Source of the DNA: Bacteroidia bacterium
GTDB taxonomy: Bacteria > Bacteroidota > Bacteroidia > Cytophagales > Flammeovirgaceae
NCBI GenBank assembly: GCA_030425505.1
Contig: JAUIAB010000014.1
Span: 23,763 to 87,762, forward strand
Reading direction: 5' to 3'
Length of the DNA: 64,000 nt
A program made the position numbers and the translations under genes. The notes beneath the pieces were generated by a model, which saw only the letters and a program-made list of their open reading frames with translations, was not told where the DNA came from and searched no databases. This document shows positions 1 to 8,951 of the stretch, in pieces (within the stretch, counting starts at the first letter, position 1; the number at the start of each line of letters is the position of its first letter).

Positions 1-427
1 AATATCCTAGGAAAATGTTTCGTAAATGCCCTAGATGCAATGGCTTGTTGGTATTTGGAGAGGAATATTCTATCATTACTTTTTTGCCATGGTATTCTCC
101 TTTTCCATAGTTTTCGTTTTGAGCAATTTCTCCGAGCAGGTTTATCCAAACCGAGTGTTCTATGCTCAAATTGAGAAAGCCTTTTACTACGTTGTAGCTG
201 GCTATGCTTTTTTCATTTTTTGTGAGGTATTCCCCTATTATTTCTCCTGTTTGCTCTGGCATTTTTTTGGTATGCCTTAAATATGGAAAGGTGACAAAGG
301 TGTAGCTCCCTTCAAATTCTTTTTTTGTTGGCTGAAGTTTTATCTCTTCTTTTTTTATTTCGACAGAGAATTCTTTTTGGAATGCTTCTGCTATTTTTTC
401 AATTATACTGTCAATTATTTGTTTCAT
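1..427 (-). CDS. argS: Arginyl-tRNA synthetase, N-terminal part (runs off the left edge)
   Basis: The minus strand is open from an ATG at 427 to the window edge, giving about 142 residues. It begins MKQIIDSIIEKIAEAF and reaches EYSSPNTNKPLHLGHLRN, the class I synthetase signature in which HLGH is the HIGH ATP-binding motif. The residues before it fit the N-terminal Add1 domain of ArgS, which contacts the tRNA D-loop. The enzyme charges tRNA-Arg in the cytoplasm. The 3' two-thirds, including KMSKS, lies outside the window. A copy of repeat family B ends immediately before the start codon, so the transcript leader is probably that repeat. Identification is confident from the HLGH block. The start is chosen because the next upstream ATG lies inside the repeat and is out of frame. 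Confidence 0.93.
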   Translation of the reverse strand, partial: MKQIIDSIIEKIAEAFQKEFSVEIKKEEIKLQPTKKEFEGSYTFVTFPYLRHTKKMPEQTGEIIGEYLTKNEKSIASYNVVKGFLNLSIEHSVWINLLGEIAQNENYGKGEYHGKKVMIEYSSPNTNKPLHLGHLRNIFLGY

Positions 428-429
428 TG

Positions 430-526
430 TTTAAAATTTGCGACCTGCCTTTTTGTTTGAGACACATTTTAATCATTATTTCGCATGTACCTCAATTTTA
501 AATCAGACATGTTCTGTTTCATTTTA
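430..526 (-). repeat. Dispersed repeat family B, copy 1 (5' leader of argS)
   Basis: This copy has about 95 bp in common with 18237-18330, 36241-36340 and 53051-53144. Read on the minus strand it starts with the near-palindrome CAGAACATGTCTG, continues with TTTAAAATTGAGG, AATGATTAAAATGTGT and GGCAGGTCGCAAATTTTAAAC, and ends 2-3 bp before the argS ATG. The rest of the gap to 707 is AT-rich with no gene. Confidence 0.75.
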
Positions 527-707
527 TGCTAATTGAACGAAGTAATTATAATCCTATAAATAAGTTTTTAACACTACCCCTTTCACAACAGCTTTTTTAT
601 TGCAAAGGTGTATAAAAAAACTATAGACTTGATAAAAAAGAGAAAGAAGGTTTAATTTTAATCTTCTAAACTAAGTAGTTGGTAGAAAAAATGAATTAGA
701 AAGGCTT

Positions 708-2432
708 TTGTACGTATTACTGAACCTACATATCGAATTAAAGACCCTCAAAAAGAGCCTTTTTGTAACTCTGTTACTACTTTTTACCCAGGTTGCGCTT
801 TCCCAAAGTGCAAAAATAGACTCCTTATCAAAAGAGAGCTTTGACGCGCTAGAAGAGTATTTAGATAAGAATTATGTAGATTCTACAAACGATGTAATTT
901 ATGCTAGGGCATACCTGAAAAAAGCTATTAGGATAAAAGACACTATAACAATAGCTAAAGCCTATTACTATTTATGTAATGCATCCAGATTAGAACAAGC
1001 TTTTGTGTATAGTGATAGCATAATACATTTAACAAAGAATCTTAAAGGAAATAAGAAGTATCCAGCTTTAGGTTATATACAAAAAGGAAACTGCTATTAT
1101 GATGTAGGGAAGTATAAAGAAGCGTTAGATTATTATTTAAAATGCTATAACATTAGTATGAAGAATAACAATCTGGAATTTGCTCTGGCGACTAAGCATA
1201 ATATAGGACTTTTAAAAAATAGAATAGGAGAGCGAGAAGAAGCACTAAAGATTTTCAAATCTTATGTTGATTATTTAGATAAAAGTGATATTAAAAGTAA
1301 AGGCTTCTATTTAGTAAGAGGCTTATATTCTTTAGCAGATGCATATGTTTACAGCAATAAAAGCGATTCCGCTGCTCTTACAATAAAAAGAGGGAAACAA
1401 TATGCCATATCACTTAAAGATTCCTTAATGCATGCCCATTATATATATCTATCTGGAGTAAATGCCTACTTTTCAAAAAACTATAAAATAGCAATAGATA
1501 GTCTACAAAAAAGTAGTCGCATTTTCAATGACGAAGTAGTAAGAGCTTATGGAAGTTTATACTTGGGAAAATCTTACTTTGAGCAAAATGAAAAAGACAG
1601 TGCTATTTTTTACTTTGATAAAGTGGACAATTTTCTGGAAAAAACAAAAAAAGTCACTCCTGAGTTTATTGAAATTTATCTTCCTCTAATCGAATATCAA
1701 AAAAAGTCTAAAAATGTAGCAAAACAGCTTTATTACACCAATCGGCTATTAAAGTTTGATAGCATACTAAATGATAACAGTAAATACCTCTCTAAAAATA
1801 TTATAAAAAAATATGAAATAGAAGAGTTAGTCGCATCTAAAAATCAGATTATTCAAGAATTGAAAGGAGAGAATAAAACCTCTAAAAAATATATATACTT
1901 TCTTTTAGCTCTGGCAGCTATCCTTTTGATTTCTACTTTACTTTATATACAAAAGAGTTTATCCAATAAGCGCAAGTACAAAGAGCTTATGGAGAGTCTA
2001 AGGCAAAATAAGAAAGAACCTAAAGCACAAAGTGATGATGTAAAAACCTTTAGCAATAGCGAGGTTCCCGAGCATTTAGCAGAAGAAATCTTAATAGCTC
2101 TGAATAAGTTTGAAGAGTCCAATAGGTTTGTTCAAAAAAAGTATACTTTAAATATGCTTGCCAAAGAAATCAATACAAACAGTACCTATCTATCTAAAGT
2201 CATTAATATGACCAAGCAAATCAGTTTTGTTCATTATTTAAATGATTTGCGAGTTGACTTTGCTATTAAAAAACTATCCTCTAATAAAAAGTTTAGGATG
2301 TATACCATAAAAGCAATTGCAGAGAGTGTAGGCTTTAATACGGCACAATCTTTTTCCAATGCTTTCTACAAAAAGACAGGAATTTACCCTTCTTATTTTA
2401 TAAAACAGCTAAATAGCGAAACTTCTTCGTAA
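708..2432 (+). CDS. Membrane-anchored TPR sensor with C-terminal AraC-type HTH domain
   Basis: The product is 574 residues. A signal-like hydrophobic segment (about residues 16-32) is followed by TPR-like helical repeats to about residue 370, a short coiled stretch, one transmembrane helix near residues 395-414 and an AraC-family double helix-turn-helix at about 470-570 (AKEINTNSTYLSKVINM, then IKAIAESVGFNTAQSFSNAF). Bacteroidota carry many regulators of this design: outward TPR sensor, one membrane span, cytoplasmic DNA-binding domain. The target is not known. The protease and lipoprotein genes directly downstream on the same strand are candidates by position. The only in-frame start in front of the signal segment is TTG at 708, because an in-frame stop lies just upstream and no ATG is available. 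The architecture is well supported and the role is inferred. Confidence 0.8.
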   Translation: MYVLLNLHIELKTLKKSLFVTLLLLFTQVALSQSAKIDSLSKESFDALEEYLDKNYVDSTNDVIYARAYLKKAIRIKDTITIAKAYYYLCNASRLEQAFVYSDSIIHLTKNLKGNKKYPALGYIQKGNCYYDVGKYKEALDYYLKCYNISMKNNNLEFALATKHNIGLLKNRIGEREEALKIFKSYVDYLDKSDIKSKGFYLVRGLYSLADAYVYSNKSDSAALTIKRGKQYAISLKDSLMHAHYIYLSGVNAYFSKNYKIAIDSLQKSSRIFNDEVVRAYGSLYLGKSYFEQNEKDSAIFYFDKVDNFLEKTKKVTPEFIEIYLPLIEYQKKSKNVAKQLYYTNRLLKFDSILNDNSKYLSKNIIKKYEIEELVASKNQIIQELKGENKTSKKYIYFLLALAAILLISTLLYIQKSLSNKRKYKELMESLRQNKKEPKAQSDDVKTFSNSEVPEHLAEEILIALNKFEESNRFVQKKYTLNMLAKEINTNSTYLSKVINMTKQISFVHYLNDLRVDFAIKKLSSNKKFRMYTIKAIAESVGFNTAQSFSNAFYKKTGIYPSYFIKQLNSETSS

Positions 2433-2462
2433 GAAACTAGTAATCAATGTTTTATGGCAGTA

Positions 2463-2498
2463 TTTAGTAGTTGAAATTTATAAATTTCAACTACTAAA
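2463..2498. terminator. Perfect 36-bp AT-rich palindrome between the regulator and protease genes
   Basis: The arm TTTAGTAGTTGAAATTTA (2463-2480) is followed with no loop by its exact reverse complement (2481-2498). It starts 30 bp after the stop of the TPR/AraC gene and ends 58 bp before the protease start. It could act as a bidirectional terminator or as an operator. It lacks a clear T tract, so the terminator label is tentative. Confidence 0.5.
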
Positions 2499-2556
2499 AT
2501 TAGGTTTTGTAGTAGGTTTTGCGATACTTTTAGCAAGTATAATTTTAAACAGTAAC

Positions 2557-4413
2557 ATGAATAATATCCACTTCACTACACTTCAAAGAATCGTATTATT
2601 AGTATCATTTCTTGGTACTACTTTAATTAGTTTAGGACAGAAAAAACAAGGTGAAAGTTTTTTTACCCAAATGACAGAAAAAGAAGCTAACCTTAACTCT
2701 GTACAAAGGCAAAAACTAGAAATTTATAGGAGCAACCCAGTCTATAAAGAAGTACAGCTGGTAAAAGTTGGAAACTTAAGAGAACATGAAAGCAGAGGCG
2801 TTCTAACCTTTCAAATACCTGACAGGAAAGGAGAACTGACGGCTAAAGTTACTTATGTAGATCTCATTTCTGAAAGTGACTACACTTGGAACGGAGAGTT
2901 TACAGGCAATAATGAAGGCTCTATAGCTATCCTTACTAAAGATGGAGCTGTTTTTGGACAGATGAATATTGGTACAGAGGCTTATGTATTACGTGACTTA
3001 GGTAGTGGTATTAATGCTCTATTACTTATGAATGGAGAGCTTCTCGATTCCCATGAATGTGGTAATAAACACCATGAAAAAGAAGAGCAAAAACAAAAAA
3101 ACTACAATACACAAAATAGAGTTGATTGTCGTAGCCAATGTAATAATGTGGTTAGGCTATTAATAATGTTTACACCTAATGCTGCAAGAGGGTTAAACTT
3201 AGAACAAGAAGGTTTAGTTTTTATAGACCAAATAAACAGGACACTAAGAAATGGTTATATGAGCATTGGAGATTTAGTATTTGAGTTAGCTGGAGTAGAA
3301 GAGTTAGAAGGCTTCGTTGAAACAAATAATCCTAATGGAGATTTAGATCGTTTCAGAGGTCTATTAGAAAATAACGACCTTAGGACAGTATACGGTGCGG
3401 ATCTAGCCATATTAATGACGGATGGACATTACCCAGGAGTCATAGGAACTTCTTATCTAGAGGAATGGGGAAGGGAAGATTATGGCTATGCACTAGCAGA
3501 GCTAAGCTTTTCTTATTGGCGGTATACATTTACGCATGAAATAGGACACCTTTTTGGAGCTAGACATGAAAATGATAATGTTAATGACCCACCTCAATTT
3601 CCAGTTTATGCAAGAGGGTACAACTTTATACCAGCAGACGGTATAGAAAGAAAAACTATGATGAGTCGTGCTGTTAATTTTAATGATATTCGTATTCTTC
3701 ATTTTTCTAATCCCAGTGTCTTTTATCAGGGGCATAGAACAGGAGTTATTAATAATAGAAATAATGCCAGACAAATGAGAGAAGCAGCTTGTATAGTAAA
3801 AGATTATAGAGATCTTGAATCAGATGAAACTTTGAATGGAACTATATTTGGTCCAACACTAATCAATGTGGATGGAGTTACTAACCATACTTGGAGAGCA
3901 GAAGCTTGTGGCTGCTCTGATATTAATAGCTACGCTTGGGAGTGGAGTTTGAATGGGTTTGACTTTTTCCCAACAGGCAATAACAGTTCTACTTTAACTT
4001 TGAGAGGGTTTCCTGTCATGATCAGACCTATTTTTATACGGTATACCTTTAGGTGTAGTACTGGGCAAACTCATAGAACTGGAGTGAAAGTTGTTTTACC
4101 ACAAAACTGTTATAATCGCAATTGTAAGATAGATATAAGTACTTTGGAGGAGGAAAAGGCTAATCTTATAGCATATCCAAACCCAGCAAGTCATTCTATT
4201 AACATACAAATTGATTTGAAAGAAAAAGAAGATGTAGAAATAGTTTTAAAAGATATTACAGGAAAGACAATCCAAATAATTCATAGAGGTAAGTTGGATA
4301 AAGGAATACACTTTTTAGAAAGTACTATACAAAAAGAGTACAGTGGGTTGTACTTCATCGAAGTAAAAGAGGGAGAAAAATGTACAAGAGAAAAAATCAT
4401 GATAAAGAAGTAG
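2557..4413 (+). CDS. Secreted metzincin (reprolysin-like) metalloprotease with T9SS sorting domain
   Basis: The 618-residue precursor has an N-terminal signal segment (IVLLVSFLGTTLISLGQ) and a propeptide-like region. The catalytic domain contains HEIGHLFGARH at residues 327-337, the HExxHxxGxxH zinc motif of metzincins, with a probable Met-turn about 40-50 residues later (KTMMSRA). The last ~80 residues form a type A T9SS sorting domain (AYPNPASHSI, then GLYFIEVKEG). The protein is therefore expected to cross the outer membrane through T9SS and to be released or attached at the surface. Substrate unknown. The middle Cys-rich segment (residues ~445-530) resembles no domain I can name. A surface-type lipoprotein gene begins 4 bp after the stop, which suggests co-transcription. 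Confidence 0.87.
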   Translation: MNNIHFTTLQRIVLLVSFLGTTLISLGQKKQGESFFTQMTEKEANLNSVQRQKLEIYRSNPVYKEVQLVKVGNLREHESRGVLTFQIPDRKGELTAKVTYVDLISESDYTWNGEFTGNNEGSIAILTKDGAVFGQMNIGTEAYVLRDLGSGINALLLMNGELLDSHECGNKHHEKEEQKQKNYNTQNRVDCRSQCNNVVRLLIMFTPNAARGLNLEQEGLVFIDQINRTLRNGYMSIGDLVFELAGVEELEGFVETNNPNGDLDRFRGLLENNDLRTVYGADLAILMTDGHYPGVIGTSYLEEWGREDYGYALAELSFSYWRYTFTHEIGHLFGARHENDNVNDPPQFPVYARGYNFIPADGIERKTMMSRAVNFNDIRILHFSNPSVFYQGHRTGVINNRNNARQMREAACIVKDYRDLESDETLNGTIFGPTLINVDGVTNHTWRAEACGCSDINSYAWEWSLNGFDFFPTGNNSSTLTLRGFPVMIRPIFIRYTFRCSTGQTHRTGVKVVLPQNCYNRNCKIDISTLEEEKANLIAYPNPASHSINIQIDLKEKEDVEIVLKDITGKTIQIIHRGKLDKGIHFLESTIQKEYSGLYFIEVKEGEKCTREKIMIKK

Positions 4414-4417
4414 GGGC

Positions 4418-4900
4418 ATGAAAAATTGGCTATTTATATTATTGTTATTAACAATATCTTTTAGTTCTTGCGATGAGGATGATAATGAACTAAAAGAAGT
4501 TAATTTGACTGAAAATAACTATCTGATTTTCGGTCATTTTTATGGGGAATGTTTAGGTGAAATGTGCGTAGAAACCTTCAAGCTAACAAGCTCAAGGTTA
4601 TACGAAGATACCACGGATGATTATTATAAAATTGAACCCTTTAATTTTGTAGAATTAGGAGAAGATAAGTTTGATAAGGTTAAAGACTTGACTTCTTATT
4701 TTCCAGTTTCATTATTTATAAATGATAGCGAGCAGTATGGCTATCCTGATTGGGGTGATCAAGGAGGGTATTTTATTCAGTATGTAGAAGGGGCATCCTT
4801 TAGGACTTGGACTATTGATAAAAGAAAAAGTAGCATCCCTGACTTTTTACATGAGTTTACGGATAAAGTAAATGAGAAAATAGAAATAATAAATCAGTAA
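4418..4900 (+). CDS. Small surface-type lipoprotein, hypothetical
   Basis: The product is 160 residues with a lipoprotein signal peptide ending ISFSSC. The lipidated Cys is followed by DEDDNE. Acidic residues directly after the Cys form the lipoprotein export signal that sends Bacteroidota lipoproteins to the cell surface. No domain is recognised in the remainder. The start lies 4 bp after the protease stop, so the two are almost certainly one transcript. It may be a partner or inhibitor of the protease (inference from position only). Confidence 0.75.
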   Translation: MKNWLFILLLLTISFSSCDEDDNELKEVNLTENNYLIFGHFYGECLGEMCVETFKLTSSRLYEDTTDDYYKIEPFNFVELGEDKFDKVKDLTSYFPVSLFINDSEQYGYPDWGDQGGYFIQYVEGASFRTWTIDKRKSSIPDFLHEFTDKVNEKIEIINQ

Positions 4901-4939
4901 ATAAGCGTTTTAGTAAGGTTCGTTATAAAAAATAGAGGT

Positions 4940-5524
4940 ATGAAAAGCGGGCTATTAATGATTTTACTGTTAATGGGTGTTATTACTTCTTGCGATGAAG
5001 ATGATATACCCACTTTTGAAAGTGTATTTGAGCAAGAAGGGTACTTTTCCAGAGCAGTACTGAATGACAAAACCATATGGGAAGCAAATAGATGTCAATT
5101 TTTTTACAATAAACTTGACGAAATACACTTTTATCTACGCTTAGATGATTCCTACGGATACATAAGTGAATTAATTCGATTTCTTCCATTTTCAAAAGAG
5201 TTAGTATTTAATAATAACCACCCAACTCGTATTGATTTGAAATATCAACGGAGAGGCAATACAGTTGATAAAATAGATCATATTGCTTTTTTCGATACTT
5301 TCCATGGAGGAGATGCCTCAACAGAATGCTACGATCTAATTGACTCTTTTGACAATTATTTAGAGATTATAGGCTTTTCAGAGGATAGCACAGAAGTGTA
5401 TGGAAAATACCAGTTAGCATTAGAAATATCCGATGACTGCCCTATGCCTATGCATCCCACACGCCCAAATGTTTTGGTATTCAAAAATGGAGAGTTTAAG
5501 GCAAGGTATTTGGGCGAAGAGTAA
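4940..5524 (+). CDS. Second surface-type lipoprotein, hypothetical
   Basis: The product is 194 residues with signal MKSGLLMILLLMGVITSC followed by DEDDIP, the same acidic surface-export signature as the preceding lipoprotein. No further domain is recognised and no clear overall similarity between the two mature parts is visible. It lies 39 bp downstream of the first lipoprotein gene and upstream of a strong hairpin, so it is probably the last gene of the protease-lipoprotein operon. Confidence 0.73.
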   Translation: MKSGLLMILLLMGVITSCDEDDIPTFESVFEQEGYFSRAVLNDKTIWEANRCQFFYNKLDEIHFYLRLDDSYGYISELIRFLPFSKELVFNNNHPTRIDLKYQRRGNTVDKIDHIAFFDTFHGGDASTECYDLIDSFDNYLEIIGFSEDSTEVYGKYQLALEISDDCPMPMHPTRPNVLVFKNGEFKARYLGEE

Positions 5525-5615
5525 ACTTGAAGCGCAATGTAATATCATCTTTATGGCAAACAGGGCATCCAGATTATCAGTTGAAGGAGGAGTAATTGTT
5601 AATGTGGCACAAAGC

Positions 5616-5647
5616 ACACCTGTTAGGTTTTGAAACCTAGCAGGTGT
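5616..5647. terminator. Bidirectional hairpin between convergent genes
   Basis: ACACCTGTTAGGTTT and AAACCTAGCAGGTGT pair around a 2-nt loop, giving a ~15-bp stem with one G-T wobble. It sits between the end of the second lipoprotein gene (+) and the end of moxR (-), where a shared terminator is expected. Confidence 0.7.
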
Positions 5648-5674
5648 AAGTTGCCTTGTTGGCAAAAGTATTTA

Positions 5675-6643
5675 TCAAAGAAGTTCTTCTATTAGTTTTT
5701 CTACGCTATACCCTTCTGCTTCTGCCTTGAAGTTGGGGAATATCCTATGGCGTAAAATTGGAATTGCTACTTCTTGTACTTCTTCTATGTCTGGTGAGTA
5801 TTTCCCTTTGAGCAAGGCATTGCATTTTGCAGCTATTACCAGGTATTGTGATGCTCTTGGTCCTGCTCCCCATTCTATGAATTCGTTGGTCAATTTTGTA
5901 GCTCTATCGTTCTTTGGTCTCGTTTTGTTTACCAGTTCTACTGCATAAGATATAACGTTATCTGGAACTGGTACTTTTTGTATTAGCCTCTGGTATTTTA
6001 TTATATCTTCTCCAGAAAGGATTTGCTTAACCGAGTTTTCAACTATTTGAGTTGTTCTTTTCACTACTTCTACTTCGTCTTCATAACTTGGATAGTCTAG
6101 CTTTATGTTAAACATAAATCTATCTTGTTGCGCCTCTGGTAAGGGATAGGTTCCCTCCTGCTCTATCGGGTTTTGTGTGGCAAGCACAAAAAATGGTTGC
6201 TCTAGCTCGTATTTCTTTCCCGCAACGGTTACGGTATATTCTTGCATGGACTCTAGTAGTGCAGATTGCGTTTTTGGAGGAGTCCGGTTTATTTCATCTG
6301 CCAAGATGATGTTGGAAAATATTGGCCCCTTTATGAATTGGAAGTTTCGGTCTTTGTCTAAGGTTTCTGCTCCAATAATATCGGATGGCATCAGGTCGGG
6401 GGTAAATTGTATTCTATTGAATTTCAGATGAAGAACTGATGCTACTGTTTTGATTAGTAATGTTTTAGCCAATCCTGGAACTCCAACTAATAGGCAATGT
6501 CCTTTGCTAAATATCGACATTAGTACTAGTTTCAGGGCTTCTTGCTGCCCTACTATTACTTTCGATATTTCCTGGTTTATTTCCTGATAGGTTTTATGTA
6601 GTTGATCCGCTGCTTCTTTATCTGATGAAAAGGTTTTACTCAT
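5675..6643 (-). CDS. MoxR-family AAA+ ATPase
   Basis: The product is 322 residues. Visible motifs are Walker A GVPGLAKT, Walker B ILADEINRTPPKTQSALLES and the sensor region LATQNPIEQEGTYPLPEAQQDRFM, all characteristic of MoxR proteins. These act as chaperone-like ATPases that help mature or regulate protein complexes, usually with von Willebrand factor A partners encoded downstream. Here no vWA or DUF58 gene follows, since the next minus-strand position is the hairpin at 5616-5647. The gene appears to stand alone, so its client cannot be inferred. Confidence 0.9.
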   Translation of the reverse strand: MSKTFSSDKEAADQLHKTYQEINQEISKVIVGQQEALKLVLMSIFSKGHCLLVGVPGLAKTLLIKTVASVLHLKFNRIQFTPDLMPSDIIGAETLDKDRNFQFIKGPIFSNIILADEINRTPPKTQSALLESMQEYTVTVAGKKYELEQPFFVLATQNPIEQEGTYPLPEAQQDRFMFNIKLDYPSYEDEVEVVKRTTQIVENSVKQILSGEDIIKYQRLIQKVPVPDNVISYAVELVNKTRPKNDRATKLTNEFIEWGAGPRASQYLVIAAKCNALLKGKYSPDIEEVQEVAIPILRHRIFPNFKAEAEGYSVEKLIEELL

Positions 6644-6758
6644 GACTCACAATGTATTATTTATCCTTTTTACTTTTAATCTATGTTCTTTTTCTTGAGT
6701 TTATTACCGTAGATTGGATCAAGATCTATTTATATAATTGAATTTATAATAGAACGCG

Positions 6759-6960
6759 TTAAAAACACGCTCTATAAGCTTGATTCTTATCCAAAAGGTT
6801 AGAACCTAAACGAAAGGATTTCTTCTTTACGTACTTTTGGCTTAGCCCAAAAGTACCAAAAACCCAAGAATGTCCTAAGCTTCCTCCCTGCATATCATCG
6901 CTCACCCCACGGGACATTCGCCCTACCCGTATTCCTTTAAATTCGCACAAATCAAGACCC
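6759..6960. repeat. Non-coding region with strong hairpin, probable dispersed element
   Basis: The gap 6644-7106 carries no convincing gene. Positions 6831-6856 form a perfect 10-bp hairpin (GTACTTTTGG and CCAAAAGTAC around a 6-nt loop). The surrounding bases are richer in C and G than the neighbours and would give a low-complexity frame on the minus strand. I recall similar blocks as multi-copy intergenic sequence in other Bacteroidota genomes, but only one copy is in this window. Confidence 0.35.
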
Positions 6961-7106
6961 TAGTCTTCTTAAAAAGAGACAACAAAGCTCTCCGCTTTGC
7001 CTTACCTACTCCACTATTTTATAAATACTCTAAAAAAACACATTTTTATCAATGTGAAGTTAGTTATTACTTGATTAGTAATGAAAAAGAAGTTTTAATT
7101 TGATGG

Positions 7107-8309
7107 CTATAAAGCTCGTTTTATTGTGTTCATTTTCATTTGGGTTTCCAAATATTCTTTTTTGGGGTTAGAAAGTGCAGTTATGCCTGCTCCTGCAAAG
7201 TAGGTGATTTTATTTCCCGATAGTTTTGCGCAGCGTAAGTTTACGAATAATTCTATTGGGTTCTCTATTCCTATTACTCCCAAAAACCCACTGTATAGCT
7301 CTCTATTATAGCTTTCACTACTTAAAATAAATTCTTCTGCTTCTTTTTTTGGCATTCCACATACGGCAGATGTCGGATGAAGCAGTTTCATCATTTCAGT
7401 GGCTAGGGTTGGATAGTTTACTTCTTTTGTATTTACTCTGAAATCTGTTTTTAAGTGAAGTATGTTTCCTGCTCGAATTGTTCTGGGTCCTATTTCTTCA
7501 AATTCTCTAAGGCGAATCTTTTTAAAGCAGTTTATTATGTATCTACTAACCATTGCCTGCTCTTCTATTTCTTTTTGAGCCCAAAGCGTTTCTCTTAATG
7601 GTCTGTGCTCTTCGTGGGCTTGTGAGCCAGCTAGTGCTGTGGTAGTGAAAATATCATTTTCATCTAGTTTTAGAAGGTGCTCGGGTGTAGCTCCTATCCA
7701 AAGTTGCTCTTTTTGGGGTATGTAGAGTATGTAGACGAATGCATTTTCATTATGCCTACACAAGTTTCTAAAGTGACTCCAAATGGAGTAGTTATTTGGA
7801 AGAGATGCTGACTCTTTTCTTGAAAGTACTACTTTTTTTAATTCACCGATCTCTAGCTCTTGGATGGCTTTTTTAACAATTGTAATATATTCTTCTTCGC
7901 TTAGTATTTCTCTAGTGCTTGTGTTGTTTTTTTTGTCTAAAGTAGTTTTATGGGGATCTTTTTCTTCTTCAGGATGAAGGTCAAATAGACGCAGGTGACT
8001 ATTGTGGATATTTTTTGTTATTCTCGTCTCTTTATCATCAAGATATGATTCCCAAATTATGTGTGTATCTGCTTTTATAAAGTTTAATTTTTCTCCATTG
8101 GTTAGAAAAGGAGCAAATACAAAGCCTTTAGGCAGTTTTTCTAAGTTTTCTTCTATCTGTCGTATTTCTTTTTCTGTATCTACTATTAGGTGTAGTCTAT
8201 CGCTTTCTGGCTTTTTCCATAGAGCAAAAGGCTGCTGGTTTTTTATTAAGGTTTTGATTATTTCTGCCTGTCTGGCTTCTTTTTGTATTTGTGTTTCTTC
8301 TCCTGTCAA
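7107..8309 (-). CDS. menF: Isochorismate synthase
   Basis: The product is 400 residues of the chorismate-binding family. The C-terminal half has the family motifs ALAGSQAHEEHRPLRETL, HPTSAVCGMPKKEAEEFI and ELYSGFLGVIG. It converts chorismate to isochorismate, the first committed step to menaquinone. A thioesterase of the MenI type lies upstream on the same strand, which supports the menaquinone rather than the siderophore role. The only credible start is TTG at 8309 because no ATG precedes the conserved region. A copy of repeat family A occupies most of the 199-bp gap between menI and this gene. Confidence 0.88.
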   Translation of the reverse strand: MTGEETQIQKEARQAEIIKTLIKNQQPFALWKKPESDRLHLIVDTEKEIRQIEENLEKLPKGFVFAPFLTNGEKLNFIKADTHIIWESYLDDKETRITKNIHNSHLRLFDLHPEEEKDPHKTTLDKKNNTSTREILSEEEYITIVKKAIQELEIGELKKVVLSRKESASLPNNYSIWSHFRNLCRHNENAFVYILYIPQKEQLWIGATPEHLLKLDENDIFTTTALAGSQAHEEHRPLRETLWAQKEIEEQAMVSRYIINCFKKIRLREFEEIGPRTIRAGNILHLKTDFRVNTKEVNYPTLATEMMKLLHPTSAVCGMPKKEAEEFILSSESYNRELYSGFLGVIGIENPIELFVNLRCAKLSGNKITYFAGAGITALSNPKKEYLETQMKMNTIKRAL

Positions 8310-8383
8310 TTTTTTAATGTTTTTTGGAGGTTTACCAGTTAATTTTTGCTAATAGTTAAGTGATGATGTAGCAGAGAGGTTAT

Positions 8384-8477
8384 GCACCCTAGGCTTGGAG
8401 GCGCAGGGCGAGACCGAAATGGGTTTTGTGGGCTGTTCAGGCTCGCCCCGCCGGACGGGCTTTGTGTAAGGGTGCCC
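8384..8477 (+). repeat. Dispersed GC-rich repeat family A, copy 1
   Basis: A ~94-bp element delimited by GCACCC and GGGTGC, with homologues at 21435-21526 and 56151-56243. It is clearly richer in G and C than the region. Inside, GGCG-CA-GGGCGAG pairs with CTCGCCC-CGCC, leaving CA as a bulge. The other copies have an A-T pair where this copy has a G-C pair in that stem, a compensatory change. Confidence 0.75.
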
Positions 8478-8508
8478 TTTTTTATTGTATTGCATTTACT
8501 TTTTTAGA

Positions 8509-8928
8509 TTATTTCTTATCAAGTATGGCTATCGTGATCCTACTGATACATACAAGTTTTTCCTCTTCTGTAGTGATCTTTATTTCCCAAATATGCGTGC
8601 TTCTACCAATATGCAAAGGAGTTGCCCTCCCATATACGTACCCTTCCCTGACACTTCTTACATGGTTGGCGTTTATCTCTAAACCCACGCAAATTTGCTT
8701 CTCCTGATCTATAAAGCATAGCGAACCTATGCTTCCAAGTGTCTCCGCCAAGGACACGGACGCTCCACCATGCAGTATGCCCATAGGTTGGGTTGTTCTT
8801 TCATCTACCGGCATTTTGGCAAGGAGGTACTCTTTTTTTATTTTTAGAAATTCAATGCCCAGATTTCCCACCATGTTGTTTTTTCTGGCATTGACTGCTT
8901 CTGGCGTTATTTTATCATTAAATTTCAC
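8509..8928 (-). CDS. menI: Hotdog-fold thioesterase, probable DHNA-CoA hydrolase
   Basis: The product is 139 residues of the PaaI/YdiI hotdog family. MGILHGGASVSLAETLGS carries the HGG core with the catalytic acidic residue (E) in the following helix. Enzymes of this type release 1,4-dihydroxy-2-naphthoate from its CoA ester in menaquinone synthesis. The menF gene 199 bp downstream on the same strand makes this the likeliest role, although a general acyl-CoA thioesterase cannot be excluded. It begins with GTG at 8928, 23 bp after the ilvE stop, and so probably belongs to the suhB-ilvE-menI-menF transcript. Confidence 0.8.
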   Translation of the reverse strand: MKFNDKITPEAVNARKNNMVGNLGIEFLKIKKEYLLAKMPVDERTTQPMGILHGGASVSLAETLGSIGSLCFIDQEKQICVGLEINANHVRSVREGYVYGRATPLHIGRSTHIWEIKITTEEEKLVCISRITIAILDKK

Positions 8929-8951
8929 CGTGGGTTGTGTTTAGGATTATG

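Noticed and set aside
35..280. Plus-strand open frame of 81 codons
   Set aside because: It is antisense to argS, whose HLGH-containing reading on the minus strand is unmistakable.
8426..8707. 93-residue plus-strand frame
   Set aside because: It begins in repeat A copy 1 and continues antisense to menI.
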